In this document: positions 7,089 through 13,184 of the stretch, one piece after another
Numbering within the stretch: the stretch's first letter is position 1
Layout of the letters: every line of letters starts with the position of its first letter
Position numbers and translations under genes: made by a program
The notes under the pieces: generated by a model
What the model saw: only the letters and a program-made list of their open reading frames with translations
Databases searched by the model: none
Told to the model about the DNA's origin: nothing
NCBI GenBank assembly: GCA_900765975.1
Contig: CAAFTS010000137.1
Coordinates: 1-19,724, forward strand
Reading direction: 5' to 3'
DNA: 19,724 bases
DNA from: Lachnospiraceae bacterium
Lineage (GTDB): Bacteria; Bacillota; Clostridia; Lachnospirales; Lachnospiraceae

Positions 7089-7117
7089 TTGCATCTTTTA
7101 TAGAAATATGCTAAAAT
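7089..7117 (+). promoter_or_regulatory. Sigma-A promoter of rplS
   Basis: TTGCAT (7089-7094), a 17-bp spacer and TAAAAT (7112-7117) give a predicted start near 7124 and an 85-nt leader before rplS. Confidence 0.7.
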
Positions 7118-7123
7118 ACAACA

Positions 7124-7208
7124 GTTGTTTGTGTAAAAAGAAGAGCGATGGTCCTCTGGCACCGAATAGGCGAGTGTTAAGAACGTCAAAGATTAAGGAG
7201 GTCACACA
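7124..7208 (+). promoter_or_regulatory. Possible L19 mRNA leader
   Basis: The predicted rplS 5' leader contains a small structured block: a stem TGGCAC/GTGTTA (with G-U pairs) closing around 7158-7179, preceded by an AGAG/CTCT hairpin, then AAGGAGG for rplS. Firmicute rplS genes are known to carry an autoregulatory L19 leader RNA. The position fits, but I could not match the consensus with confidence. Confidence 0.35.
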
Positions 7209-7556
7209 ATGAACGATATTATTAAAAACATTGAAGCTGAGCAGATTAAAGAGAATGCTCCGGAATTCAAAGTAGGCGATACTGTAAGAGTACACGCTAA
7301 GATCAAAGAGGGAAACCGCGAAAGAATCCAGATTTTTGAAGGAACTGTTTTGAAAAGACAGGGCGGCGGAGTAAGAGAAACTTTCACAGTCAGAAAAACA
7401 TCCAATGGTGTTGGAGTTGAGAAGACATGGCCAGTTCACTCTCCACATGTTGAAAAGGTAGAAGTTGTTCGTATGGGTAAAGTCAGAAGAGCAAAACTGA
7501 ACTACTTAAGAGGACGTGTTGGTAAGAGAGCAAAAGTGAAAGAATTAGTAAAATAG
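7209..7556 (+). CDS. rplS: 50S ribosomal protein L19
   Basis: The 115-residue product has the L19 core [22 protein letters not shown], the [21 protein letters not shown] segment and the C-terminal [19 protein letters not shown]19 sits at the 30S-50S interface. A consensus AAGGAGG lies upstream of the ATG. Unlike the preceding genes, it appears to be its own unit with a promoter, leader and terminator, though read-through from trmD cannot be excluded. Confidence 0.98.
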   Translation: MNDIIKNIEAEQIKENAPEFKVGDTVRVHAKIKEGNRERIQIFEGTVLKRQGGGVRETFTVRKTSNGVGVEKTWPVHSPHVEKVEVVRMGKVRRAKLNYLRGRVGKRAKVKELVK

Positions 7557-7569
7557 TAACAACAACGAG

Positions 7570-7604
7570 AGGGACAATTACAGATATGTAGTTTGTCCCT
7601 TTTC
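7570..7604 (+). terminator. Intrinsic terminator after rplS
   Basis: AGGGACAA (7570-7577) pairs with TTGTCCCT (7593-7600), followed by TTTCTGTTATTCTTT. No promoter fits in the 40 bases between it and the next gene, so downstream genes probably depend on partial read-through. Confidence 0.75.
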
Positions 7605-7644
7605 TGTTATTCTTTCTGACAGGGGAAAATAGTGAGGGTTTCAG

Positions 7645-8337
7645 ATGCAGGACTTGAATTTTCGAAAAAAGCGTAAAAAAAGAAATATAAAAAATAAGAA
7701 TCGTATCAAATATAAAAACGGTGGAAATAAAAAATATCTGCGGCAGAAGAAAAGAAAAAGAGGTCTGCCGTTATATTTTCCGAAGGAAAAGCTTGCGGCG
7801 GCAGCACGACAGCCAAAAGAAATCTTGCGCTGGGCGATTGAAATTGTTGCAGTTTGTCTGCTGGCATTTATATTGGTTGTGCTGTTTGGACAGCGTGTGA
7901 GCAATGCTGGAGATGCAATGAGTCCAATATTGAAAAACGGAGATGTTCTGCTGGTAAACCGTATGATTTATAATGCGAAGAAACCTGCACGCGGCGATAT
8001 CATTGCTTTTAAACCAAATGGAAATGAAAATGCCCATTATTCTGTGAAACGAATTGTCGGTCTTCCGGGAGAAACGGTACAGATTCAGGATGGACAGGTA
8101 TATATTGATGGGGAAGTACTGGTAAAGGATATTTATTCTTACGAGATTGTGGATGCAGGGGTTGCATCCGAAGAAATAGAACTGAAGTCGGATGAATATT
8201 TTGTGCTGGGAGATAACCATGAGAGTAGTGTGGACAGCCGAATGGCAGACATCGGAAATGTGAAAAGAGAGGATATATATGGAAAAATTTGGTTTGTTGC
8301 AAGCGGTGGAACAGGTTTTGGATTTGTAAAGAATTAA
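7645..8337 (+). CDS. Signal peptidase I homologue lacking the catalytic serine
   Basis: Type I signal peptidases use a Ser/Lys dyad to remove signal peptides outside the membrane. This 230-residue protein has the family layout: one membrane anchor (about residues 66-84), the substrate-binding region, the Lys box YSVKRIVGLPGETV (K135) and box E GDNHESSVDSR. The nucleophile box, normally G-x-SMxP, reads GDAMSP, so Ala91 stands where the catalytic serine should be; S93 is two positions later. The N-terminus carries a 55-residue cytoplasmic tail packed with Lys and Arg, much longer and more basic than usual. GAGGG is 7 nt before the ATG. It is probably an inactive or repurposed paralogue of the gene at 9257. 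A serine shifted to position 93 acting as nucleophile is an unproven alternative. Confidence 0.85.
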   Translation: MQDLNFRKKRKKRNIKNKNRIKYKNGGNKKYLRQKKRKRGLPLYFPKEKLAAAARQPKEILRWAIEIVAVCLLAFILVVLFGQRVSNAGDAMSPILKNGDVLLVNRMIYNAKKPARGDIIAFKPNGNENAHYSVKRIVGLPGETVQIQDGQVYIDGEVLVKDIYSYEIVDAGVASEEIELKSDEYFVLGDNHESSVDSRMADIGNVKREDIYGKIWFVASGGTGFGFVKN

Positions 8338-8352
8338 AACAGGAGGAGAATC

Positions 8353-9222
8353 ATGCATTTTCAATGGTATCCGGGTCATATGACCAAAGCAAAGAGAATG
8401 ATGCAGGAGAATATGAAGCTGATCGATCTGGTGATTGAGCTGGTGGATGCAAGAGTGCCGGTAAGCAGCCGAAATCCTGATATAGATGAACTTGGAAAAA
8501 ATAAGGCGAGGCTTATTCTACTTAATAAATCCGATTTGGCAGAGGAAAAGTGGAATGATGCCTGGATGGAGTTTTTTAAAGCAAAAGGGTATTCTGTAGT
8601 TAAAGTGAATGCAAAAAAAGGAAGTGGTATTAAGTCTATAAATGGGGTAATACAGGAGGCGTGCAAAGAAAAAATTGAACGGGATCGGAAAAGGGGAATT
8701 TTGAATCGTCCGGTGCGTGCAATTGTTGTGGGTATTCCAAATGTAGGAAAATCAACCTTTATCAATGCGCTTGCTGGAAAGGCATGTACAAAAACGGGGA
8801 ATAAACCAGGTGTTACGAAGGGAAAACAGTGGATTCGTCTGAATAAGAATGTAGAACTTCTGGATACCCCAGGAATTTTGTGGCCTAAGTTTGAAGATCA
8901 AACAGTGGGACTTCGATTGGCTTTTATTGGTTCGATCAAAGATGAGATTTTGCATACGGAAGAACTGGCGGCAGAATTGACGCAGTTTTTAGTGAAGGCG
9001 TATCCGGGTGTTTTGGCGGAAAAATATGAGATTACAGAAGCAGAAAATGGATTTGAAAATATACAGGAGATTGCAAGGAACAGACATTGTCTTGTAAAGG
9101 GAAATGAATTGGATACAGAGAAGGCTGCAAAATTGCTGTTAGATGATTTCCGGAATGGTCGTCTGGGAAGAATTACATTTGAAACTCCTGAAAGAGGAAA
9201 TGAGTCCGATTGCAATAAATAG
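8353..9222 (+). CDS. rbgA: Ribosome biogenesis GTPase RbgA (YlqF)
   Basis: RbgA is a circularly permuted GTPase needed for late 50S assembly. The 289-residue protein begins HFQWYPGHMTKAKRMM, then shows the permuted order: G4 (LLNKSDL) and G5 (NAKKGSG) first, followed by G1 (GIPNVGKSTFINAL), the G2 threonine region (KPGVTKGKQW) and G3 (LLDTPGILWP), and the C-terminal helical domain that contacts rRNA. AGGAGG lies close to the ATG. It is flanked by two signal peptidase paralogues, an arrangement seen in other Firmicutes, where lepB-rbgA-rnhB follows rplS. Confidence 0.97.
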   Translation: MHFQWYPGHMTKAKRMMQENMKLIDLVIELVDARVPVSSRNPDIDELGKNKARLILLNKSDLAEEKWNDAWMEFFKAKGYSVVKVNAKKGSGIKSINGVIQEACKEKIERDRKRGILNRPVRAIVVGIPNVGKSTFINALAGKACTKTGNKPGVTKGKQWIRLNKNVELLDTPGILWPKFEDQTVGLRLAFIGSIKDEILHTEELAAELTQFLVKAYPGVLAEKYEITEAENGFENIQEIARNRHCLVKGNELDTEKAAKLLLDDFRNGRLGRITFETPERGNESDCNK

Positions 9223-9256
9223 AAGAATAGAAAATTGACAGAGAGAGGGTTGCGAT

Positions 9257-9802
9257 ATGGAAAAAGAAAAAGGAATCCTGAGAGAATTAGTAGGTTGGAT
9301 TGTATATCTTCTAATTATCATTGGGGTCACTTATTTGATCATTACTTATGTGGGCCAGCGGACAAAGGTTAGCGGACAATCAATGGAAACGACACTTCAC
9401 GACGGAGATAATTTAATTGTTGATAAGATTTCCTATCGATTCCGGGAGCCTGAGAGATTTGAGATTATCGTATTTCCTTATCAACATAAGGAAAATACGT
9501 ATTATATTAAACGAATCATCGGCCTTCCGGGAGAAACGGTACAGGTAAAGGATGGTTATGTGTATATCGATGGTGCGCTGCTTGATGAACATTACGGAAA
9601 CGAACTGATGGAGATGCCGGGAATTGCAGAAGAACCGATTACTCTTGGAGCAGATGAGTATTTTGTGTTAGGGGATAATCGGAACCATAGTTCAGATAGC
9701 CGGGATCCGAGTGTGGGAATCCTGCATAGAGAAGATTTGCTGGGAAGAGCATGGATTCGTATTTGGCCTTTGAACAATTTTGGAGTAATCAAACATGAGT
9801 AA
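9257..9802 (+). CDS. lepB: Signal peptidase I
   Basis: This 181-residue enzyme has one N-terminal membrane anchor (about residues 14-31) and the full catalytic dyad: Ser42 in VSGQSMETTL and Lys85 in YYIKRIIGLPGETV, with box E as LGDNRNHSSDSRDPSVG. The usual proline of SMxP is Thr here (SMET), which still leaves the nucleophile intact. Length is normal for Gram-positive Sip proteins. It would process Sec-exported precursors such as the glycosidase at 13185. GAGAGGG precedes the ATG. The stop overlaps the rnhB start by 8 nt, which implies coupling. Compared with the paralogue at 7645 it lacks the long basic tail. Confidence 0.95.
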   Translation: MEKEKGILRELVGWIVYLLIIIGVTYLIITYVGQRTKVSGQSMETTLHDGDNLIVDKISYRFREPERFEIIVFPYQHKENTYYIKRIIGLPGETVQVKDGYVYIDGALLDEHYGNELMEMPGIAEEPITLGADEYFVLGDNRNHSSDSRDPSVGILHREDLLGRAWIRIWPLNNFGVIKHE

Positions 9803-10553
9803 AAGTATCGCGGAGATAAAAAAAGAATTTGAAGAGAGCATACCGGAACAACGGACAGAATTATATCAGAAATATGCAGAGGATGGGCGTGCAGGGGTAC
9901 GAAGTCTGATCCTGCGGTATCAAAAACAGGAAGAGACCCTGCGGCAGGAACGGTTAAGATTGGATAGCATGAAGATGTATGAACGTCAGTATGCAGAATG
10001 CTCATATATTTGTGGGATTGATGAGGCAGGCCGAGGACCGCTGGCTGGTCCGGTAGTGGCAGGAGCTGTGATTTTGCCAAAAGATTGCGAGATTTTGTAC
10101 CTTAATGATTCAAAAAAACTATCGGCTAAAAAGCGGGAAGCATTATATGATGAAATTATGGAAAAAGCGATTGCGACAGGAATTGGAATGGCATCACCGG
10201 CGCGGATTGATGAAATCAATATTTTGCAGGCTACATATGAGGCGATGCGGTCTGCAATTGCGCAGCTGGGTGTGATTCCGGACGTTTTATTGAATGATGC
10301 GGTTACGATACCTCAAGTTACAATACCACAGGTGCCGATTATTAAAGGGGATGCAAAGAGTGTTTCGATCGCGGCGGCAAGTATTTTGGCAAAAGTAACT
10401 CGAGATCGGTTGATGGTACAGTATGATGAAGTTCTACCGGGGTATGGATTTGGACAGAATAAGGGATACGGTTCGAAAGAACATATTCAGGCTTTGCAGA
10501 AACTGGGACCAACACCGATTCATAGACGGAGTTTTCTTACACATTTTATATGA
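9795..10553 (+). CDS. rnhB: Ribonuclease HII
   Basis: RNase HII cleaves RNA in RNA-DNA hybrids and single ribonucleotides in DNA. The 252-residue protein has the extended N-terminal region usual in Firmicutes (about residues 1-70), then CGIDEAGRGPLAGPVVAGAV with the catalytic DE pair, LNDSKKLSAKKRE, KGDAKSVSIAAASILAKVTRDR and GYGSKEHIQAL. An odd detail is a short tandem repeat, TIPQVTIPQV, just before IIKGDAKS, where other RNases HII have a single TIP-type motif. It overlaps lepB by 8 nt. Confidence 0.96.
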   Translation: MSKSIAEIKKEFEESIPEQRTELYQKYAEDGRAGVRSLILRYQKQEETLRQERLRLDSMKMYERQYAECSYICGIDEAGRGPLAGPVVAGAVILPKDCEILYLNDSKKLSAKKREALYDEIMEKAIATGIGMASPARIDEINILQATYEAMRSAIAQLGVIPDVLLNDAVTIPQVTIPQVPIIKGDAKSVSIAAASILAKVTRDRLMVQYDEVLPGYGFGQNKGYGSKEHIQALQKLGPTPIHRRSFLTHFI

Positions 10554-10608
10554 GAATGAGTATCAAAGGCATTTAGGGGTGTGTGAAGGTCATCGCAAAA
10601 GATGAAAA

Positions 10609-10953
10609 GTGAATAAAAGAAAACTAGGGAGCTGCTATGAAAAAGCGGCGGGGCTCTATCTCATAGAGCAGGGATATGAAATTCTGGAATATAATTATCA
10701 CTGTAGATATGGGGAGATTGACCTTATTGCAAGAGATGGGGAATATTTGGTGTTTTGTGAAGTAAAATACCGGAAAAATCAGAAGTTAGGAACCGCTTTG
10801 GAAGCGGTTGATCTCAGGAAACAGAGGAATATACGAAAAGTAGCTGAATATTATCTGATGAAGCATAGAGTGTTTGATGTTCCTTGTCGTTTTGATGTGG
10901 TTGGAATCGAAAAGAATACATTTGTGTTGATAAAAAATGCGTTTGAGGGATAG
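10609..10953 (+). CDS. yraN: YraN family protein (UPF0102)
   Basis: The 114-residue protein matches the YraN/UPF0102 family: GSCYEKAAGLYLIEQGYEIL at the start and the nuclease-like core GEIDLIARDGEYLVFCEVKYR. The fold is related to Holliday-junction resolvases and restriction endonucleases (D, E-x-K), but its activity is unsettled. The start is the GTG at 10609; an in-frame stop at 10603 excludes a longer form. No good ribosome binding site is visible (only GATGA close by, AAGG 19 nt away), so translation may be weak or coupled to rnhB. It is 2 nt from pgeF. Confidence 0.9.
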   Translation: MNKRKLGSCYEKAAGLYLIEQGYEILEYNYHCRYGEIDLIARDGEYLVFCEVKYRKNQKLGTALEAVDLRKQRNIRKVAEYYLMKHRVFDVPCRFDVVGIEKNTFVLIKNAFEG

Positions 10954-10955
10954 CA

Positions 10956-11810
10956 ATGGCGATCAATTTAAATTATAAAAATGAAAAAAATATTTTGAAA
11001 CTTTCGGACAGCGGAGTTCCTTTTTTGGAGTATCCGATGCTGAACGGGCTTGGAGTTGTTAAACATGGGTTTTCTACTCGGTTGGGCGGAGTGAGCCAAG
11101 GGTGTTACGAATCTATGAATTTGAGTTTTACCAGAGGAGACCGGGAAGAGGATGTTCGGGAAAATTTCCGCAGGATTGCAGAGGGAATAGGGGTTAGATG
11201 TGAAGACATGGTATTTTCACAGCAGACCCATACGACGAATGTGCGTGTAGTGACAGATGCAGATCGTGGAATGGGGATGGTCCGTCCGCTGGAATATCAG
11301 GATGTGGATGGATTGGTGACGAATGTACCGGGGATTTGTCTGGTGACTTTTTATGCGGATTGTGTTCCACTATTTTTTGTGGATCCGGTAAAACGAGTAA
11401 TCGGTCTGAGTCATTCCGGATGGCGTGGAACAGTTGGAAAAATTGGAAAACGAACAGTGGAATTGATGGAGAAAGAATATGGTTGCAACCCAAAAGAAAT
11501 ATATGCAGCGATTGGACCTTCGATATGCCAGGACTGTTATGAGGTCAGTGGAGAAGTGATTGAACAGTTTCAACAGAAATTTCATCCATCAGATTGGAAG
11601 CAACTATTCTATCAGAAGGAAAACGGAAAGTTTCAATTGAATTTGTGGAATGCAAATGAATTGATTTTGAGAGAAGCTGGAATCTGTGAAGATCATATCA
11701 CAGTAACAAACGTGTGCACACATTGCAATAGTGATGTACTGTTTTCACATAGAACGACAGGAGACAAACGAGGAAATTTAGCGGCGTTTCTGGCATTAAA
11801 AGAACAGTAA
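10956..11810 (+). CDS. pgeF: Peptidoglycan editing factor PgeF / purine nucleoside phosphorylase (YfiH family)
   Basis: Members of this family were first called laccases, and are now linked to purine nucleoside phosphorolysis and deamination, and to removing wrongly incorporated serine from peptidoglycan precursors. The 284-residue protein has all three metal-binding or active-site blocks: FSQQTHTTNV (His), TFYADCVPLFFVDP (Cys) and GLSHSGWRGTVGK (His), plus AIGPSICQDCYEV and TNVCTHCNSDVLFSHR. The start at 10956 has a weak GAGGGA site within the end of yraN, consistent with coupled translation. Confidence 0.93.
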   Translation: MAINLNYKNEKNILKLSDSGVPFLEYPMLNGLGVVKHGFSTRLGGVSQGCYESMNLSFTRGDREEDVRENFRRIAEGIGVRCEDMVFSQQTHTTNVRVVTDADRGMGMVRPLEYQDVDGLVTNVPGICLVTFYADCVPLFFVDPVKRVIGLSHSGWRGTVGKIGKRTVELMEKEYGCNPKEIYAAIGPSICQDCYEVSGEVIEQFQQKFHPSDWKQLFYQKENGKFQLNLWNANELILREAGICEDHITVTNVCTHCNSDVLFSHRTTGDKRGNLAAFLALKEQ

Positions 11811-11844
11811 AAATGCGGAAATGGAAAACAGGAAAGGAGAGCTT

Positions 11845-12729
11845 ATGGATAAGACAACAGAGGTTATTCAGAAATCAGCAGAAACTTCGGTCAATGAAGT
11901 GCAGGCTGAGGTGAATGGATTTGTGCAGTATTTACAAGATCATATACCGGATATGGTGTCCTTTGGGATTCGCGTGGCTGTGGCACTTCTGATTTTTATT
12001 ATCGGGCGCTTTATCATTCAGTTAATACGAAAAAGCGTGAAACATTCAATAGAGCGGAGCAGTGTAGATACCGGAGTTGCTCAGTTTACTGATTCGCTGT
12101 TGAAGTTTGGACTGTATGTGTTGCTGATCATGATTGTGGCGGGAAATCTGGGAATTGAAGTATCCTCTATCACAGCATTGTTCGCGGCGGCCGGTGTCGG
12201 AATTTCTTTGGCCTTGCAGGGAACGTTGTCCAATCTGGCAGGAGGCGTGCAGATATTGTTCTTAAAGCCATTTGTAGTTGGAGATTATATTATTGAAGAT
12301 ACCAATAAAAACGAAGGTACAGTAAAAGAAATCAAAGTGTTTTATACAAAACTGTCAACGTTGGATAATAAAACTATTGTGATTCCGAATGGAATCTTGA
12401 CGGGAAATAGTTTGACAAATGTTACTGCAAAGGCAGAACGGCAGTTAGATTTGAAGGTCGGGATTTCTTATCAGTCTGATTTGAAAAAGGCAAAAGATAC
12501 GTTAGAAAAACTGATACAAGAGAATCCGAATATTATCAAAGAGGAAGAATGGAAGGTATTTGTAGATTCTCTTGGTGACAGTGCGGTGATTCTTGGTATG
12601 CGTGCGTGGGTAAAGACAGATGAGTACTGGCCGACACGATGGAAGATACTGGAAGAAATTAAGCTCAACTTTGATGCGGAAGGAATTGAGATTCCATATA
12701 ATCAGATGACAGTACATCTCGAGCAATAA
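11845..12729 (+). CDS. MscS-family small-conductance mechanosensitive channel
   Basis: These channels open under membrane tension to release solutes in osmotic downshock. The ATG at 11845 (MDKTTEVIQ) has AAGGAG 6 nt upstream and is preferred to the in-frame ATG at 11821. The 294-residue product has TM1 near residues 44-65, TM2 near 85-104 and the pore-lining TM3 with AAAGVGISLALQGTLSNLAGG, followed by FLKPFVVGDYI and the beta domain (IPNGILTGNSLTN), then a cytoplasmic alpha/beta cage. Length is close to E. coli MscS. It is the last gene of the cluster and is followed by a strong terminator. Confidence 0.95.
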   Translation: MDKTTEVIQKSAETSVNEVQAEVNGFVQYLQDHIPDMVSFGIRVAVALLIFIIGRFIIQLIRKSVKHSIERSSVDTGVAQFTDSLLKFGLYVLLIMIVAGNLGIEVSSITALFAAAGVGISLALQGTLSNLAGGVQILFLKPFVVGDYIIEDTNKNEGTVKEIKVFYTKLSTLDNKTIVIPNGILTGNSLTNVTAKAERQLDLKVGISYQSDLKKAKDTLEKLIQENPNIIKEEEWKVFVDSLGDSAVILGMRAWVKTDEYWPTRWKILEEIKLNFDAEGIEIPYNQMTVHLEQ

Positions 12730-12758
12730 TCATAAGTGATGACAGCATGGTAATGAAT

Positions 12759-12801
12759 AAAAAAGGATTGAAACCAATGAAATGGAATCAATCCTTTTTT
12801 T
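12759..12801. terminator. Bidirectional terminator between the MscS gene and tRNA-Thr
   Basis: A perfect 13-bp stem, AAAAAAGGATTGA (12759-12771) with TCAATCCTTTTTT, has T-runs on both strands. It ends plus-strand transcription from the MscS gene and minus-strand transcription of the tRNA, whose 3' end lies 2 nt away. Confidence 0.92.
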
Positions 12802-12802
12802 A

Positions 12803-12875
12803 AGCTGAAAATCGGACTTGAACCGACGACCCCTTCATTACGAGTGAAGTGCTCTACCAACTGAGCTATTTCAGC
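12803..12875 (-). tRNA. tRNA-Thr (anticodon CGT)
   Basis: The 73-nt minus-strand gene folds as a cloverleaf: acceptor GCTGAAA with TTTCAGC, D-arm GCTC-AGTTGGTA-GAGC, anticodon stem CTTCA/TGAAG around CTCGTAA (anticodon CGT at 12842-12840 reads ACG, threonine), and T-arm GTCGG-TTCAAGT-CCGAT. The CCA end is not encoded, so it must be added by the tRNA nucleotidyltransferase. Discriminator base is T. Confidence 0.96.
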
Positions 12876-12896
12876 ATAATTAAAATGTACTAATAT

Positions 12897-12925
12897 AGTA
12901 TACTTGTTTTTGAATGAAAATTCAA
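12897..12925 (-). promoter_or_regulatory. Sigma-A promoter of tRNA-Thr
   Basis: On the minus strand TTGAAT (12925-12920), a 17-bp spacer and TATACT (12902-12897) lie 21 bp before the tRNA 5' end, a normal geometry for a single tRNA gene. Confidence 0.75.
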
Positions 12926-12972
12926 TACTTTTATTAGAATTGTAGTTTTTGAATAAAAAGAAGAAAAAACAT

Positions 12973-13001
12973 TTGACATTTTTGTTAAAAATTGGTAACA
13001 T
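12973..13001 (+). promoter_or_regulatory. Sigma-A promoter of the GH20 gene
   Basis: TTGACA (12973-12978), a 17-bp spacer and TAACAT (12996-13001) predict a start near 13008, about 23 nt before the RAT element and 177 nt before the coding region. Confidence 0.75.
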
Positions 13002-13030
13002 TTACATAAATAATACAAGAGAATAGAGAT

Positions 13031-13060
13031 GGATTGTTACTATCTAGAGTAGGCAAAACC
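13031..13060 (+). promoter_or_regulatory. Ribonucleic antiterminator (RAT) of BglG/LicT/SacY type
   Basis: The 30-nt element reads GGATTGTTACT, loop ATCTAG, then AGTAGGCAAAACC. From memory this is near-identical to RAT sites of the E. coli bgl and Bacillus lic/sac systems, with the invariant GGATTGTTACT 5' half and GGCAAAACC 3' half and variation only in the loop and its closing pairs. A dimeric RNA-binding antiterminator protein stabilises this hairpin and blocks the overlapping terminator. Its presence upstream of a surface glycosidase suggests induction by a PTS sugar. Confidence 0.9.
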
Positions 13061-13106
13061 TTTTTTACTGATGATATAGTTGGTGAAGTGGGGATTGCCT
13101 TTTTTT
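13051..13106 (+). terminator. Conditional intrinsic terminator in the GH20 leader
   Basis: AGGCAA (13051-13056) pairs with TTGCCT (13095-13100), extended by CC/GG across a small internal loop, followed by seven T (13100-13106). The left arm is the 3' half of the RAT, so the two structures exclude each other: the classic antitermination switch. Confidence 0.85.
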
Positions 13107-13184
13107 CTTGAATTATTTAAATACAAAGGAAGTTATTTCCTAAAAGTTATGAAAAAGGAAGGAAAAAGGAGGAAAAAGAAAGTA

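Noticed and set aside
7158..7179. T-box or other named riboswitch before rplS
   Set aside because: No T-box motif or recognisable aptamer core was seen; only small stems.
6994..7212. 72-residue open frame before rplS
   Set aside because: It has no ribosome binding site, crosses the rplS promoter and leader, and resembles no family.
10423..10605. 60-residue open frame at the end of rnhB
   Set aside because: It lies mostly inside rnhB in another frame with no independent signals.
13080..13184. N-terminal 35-residue extension of the GH20 protein
   Set aside because: The ATG at 13080 lies within the terminator loop of the leader, and the signal peptide begins properly at 13185.
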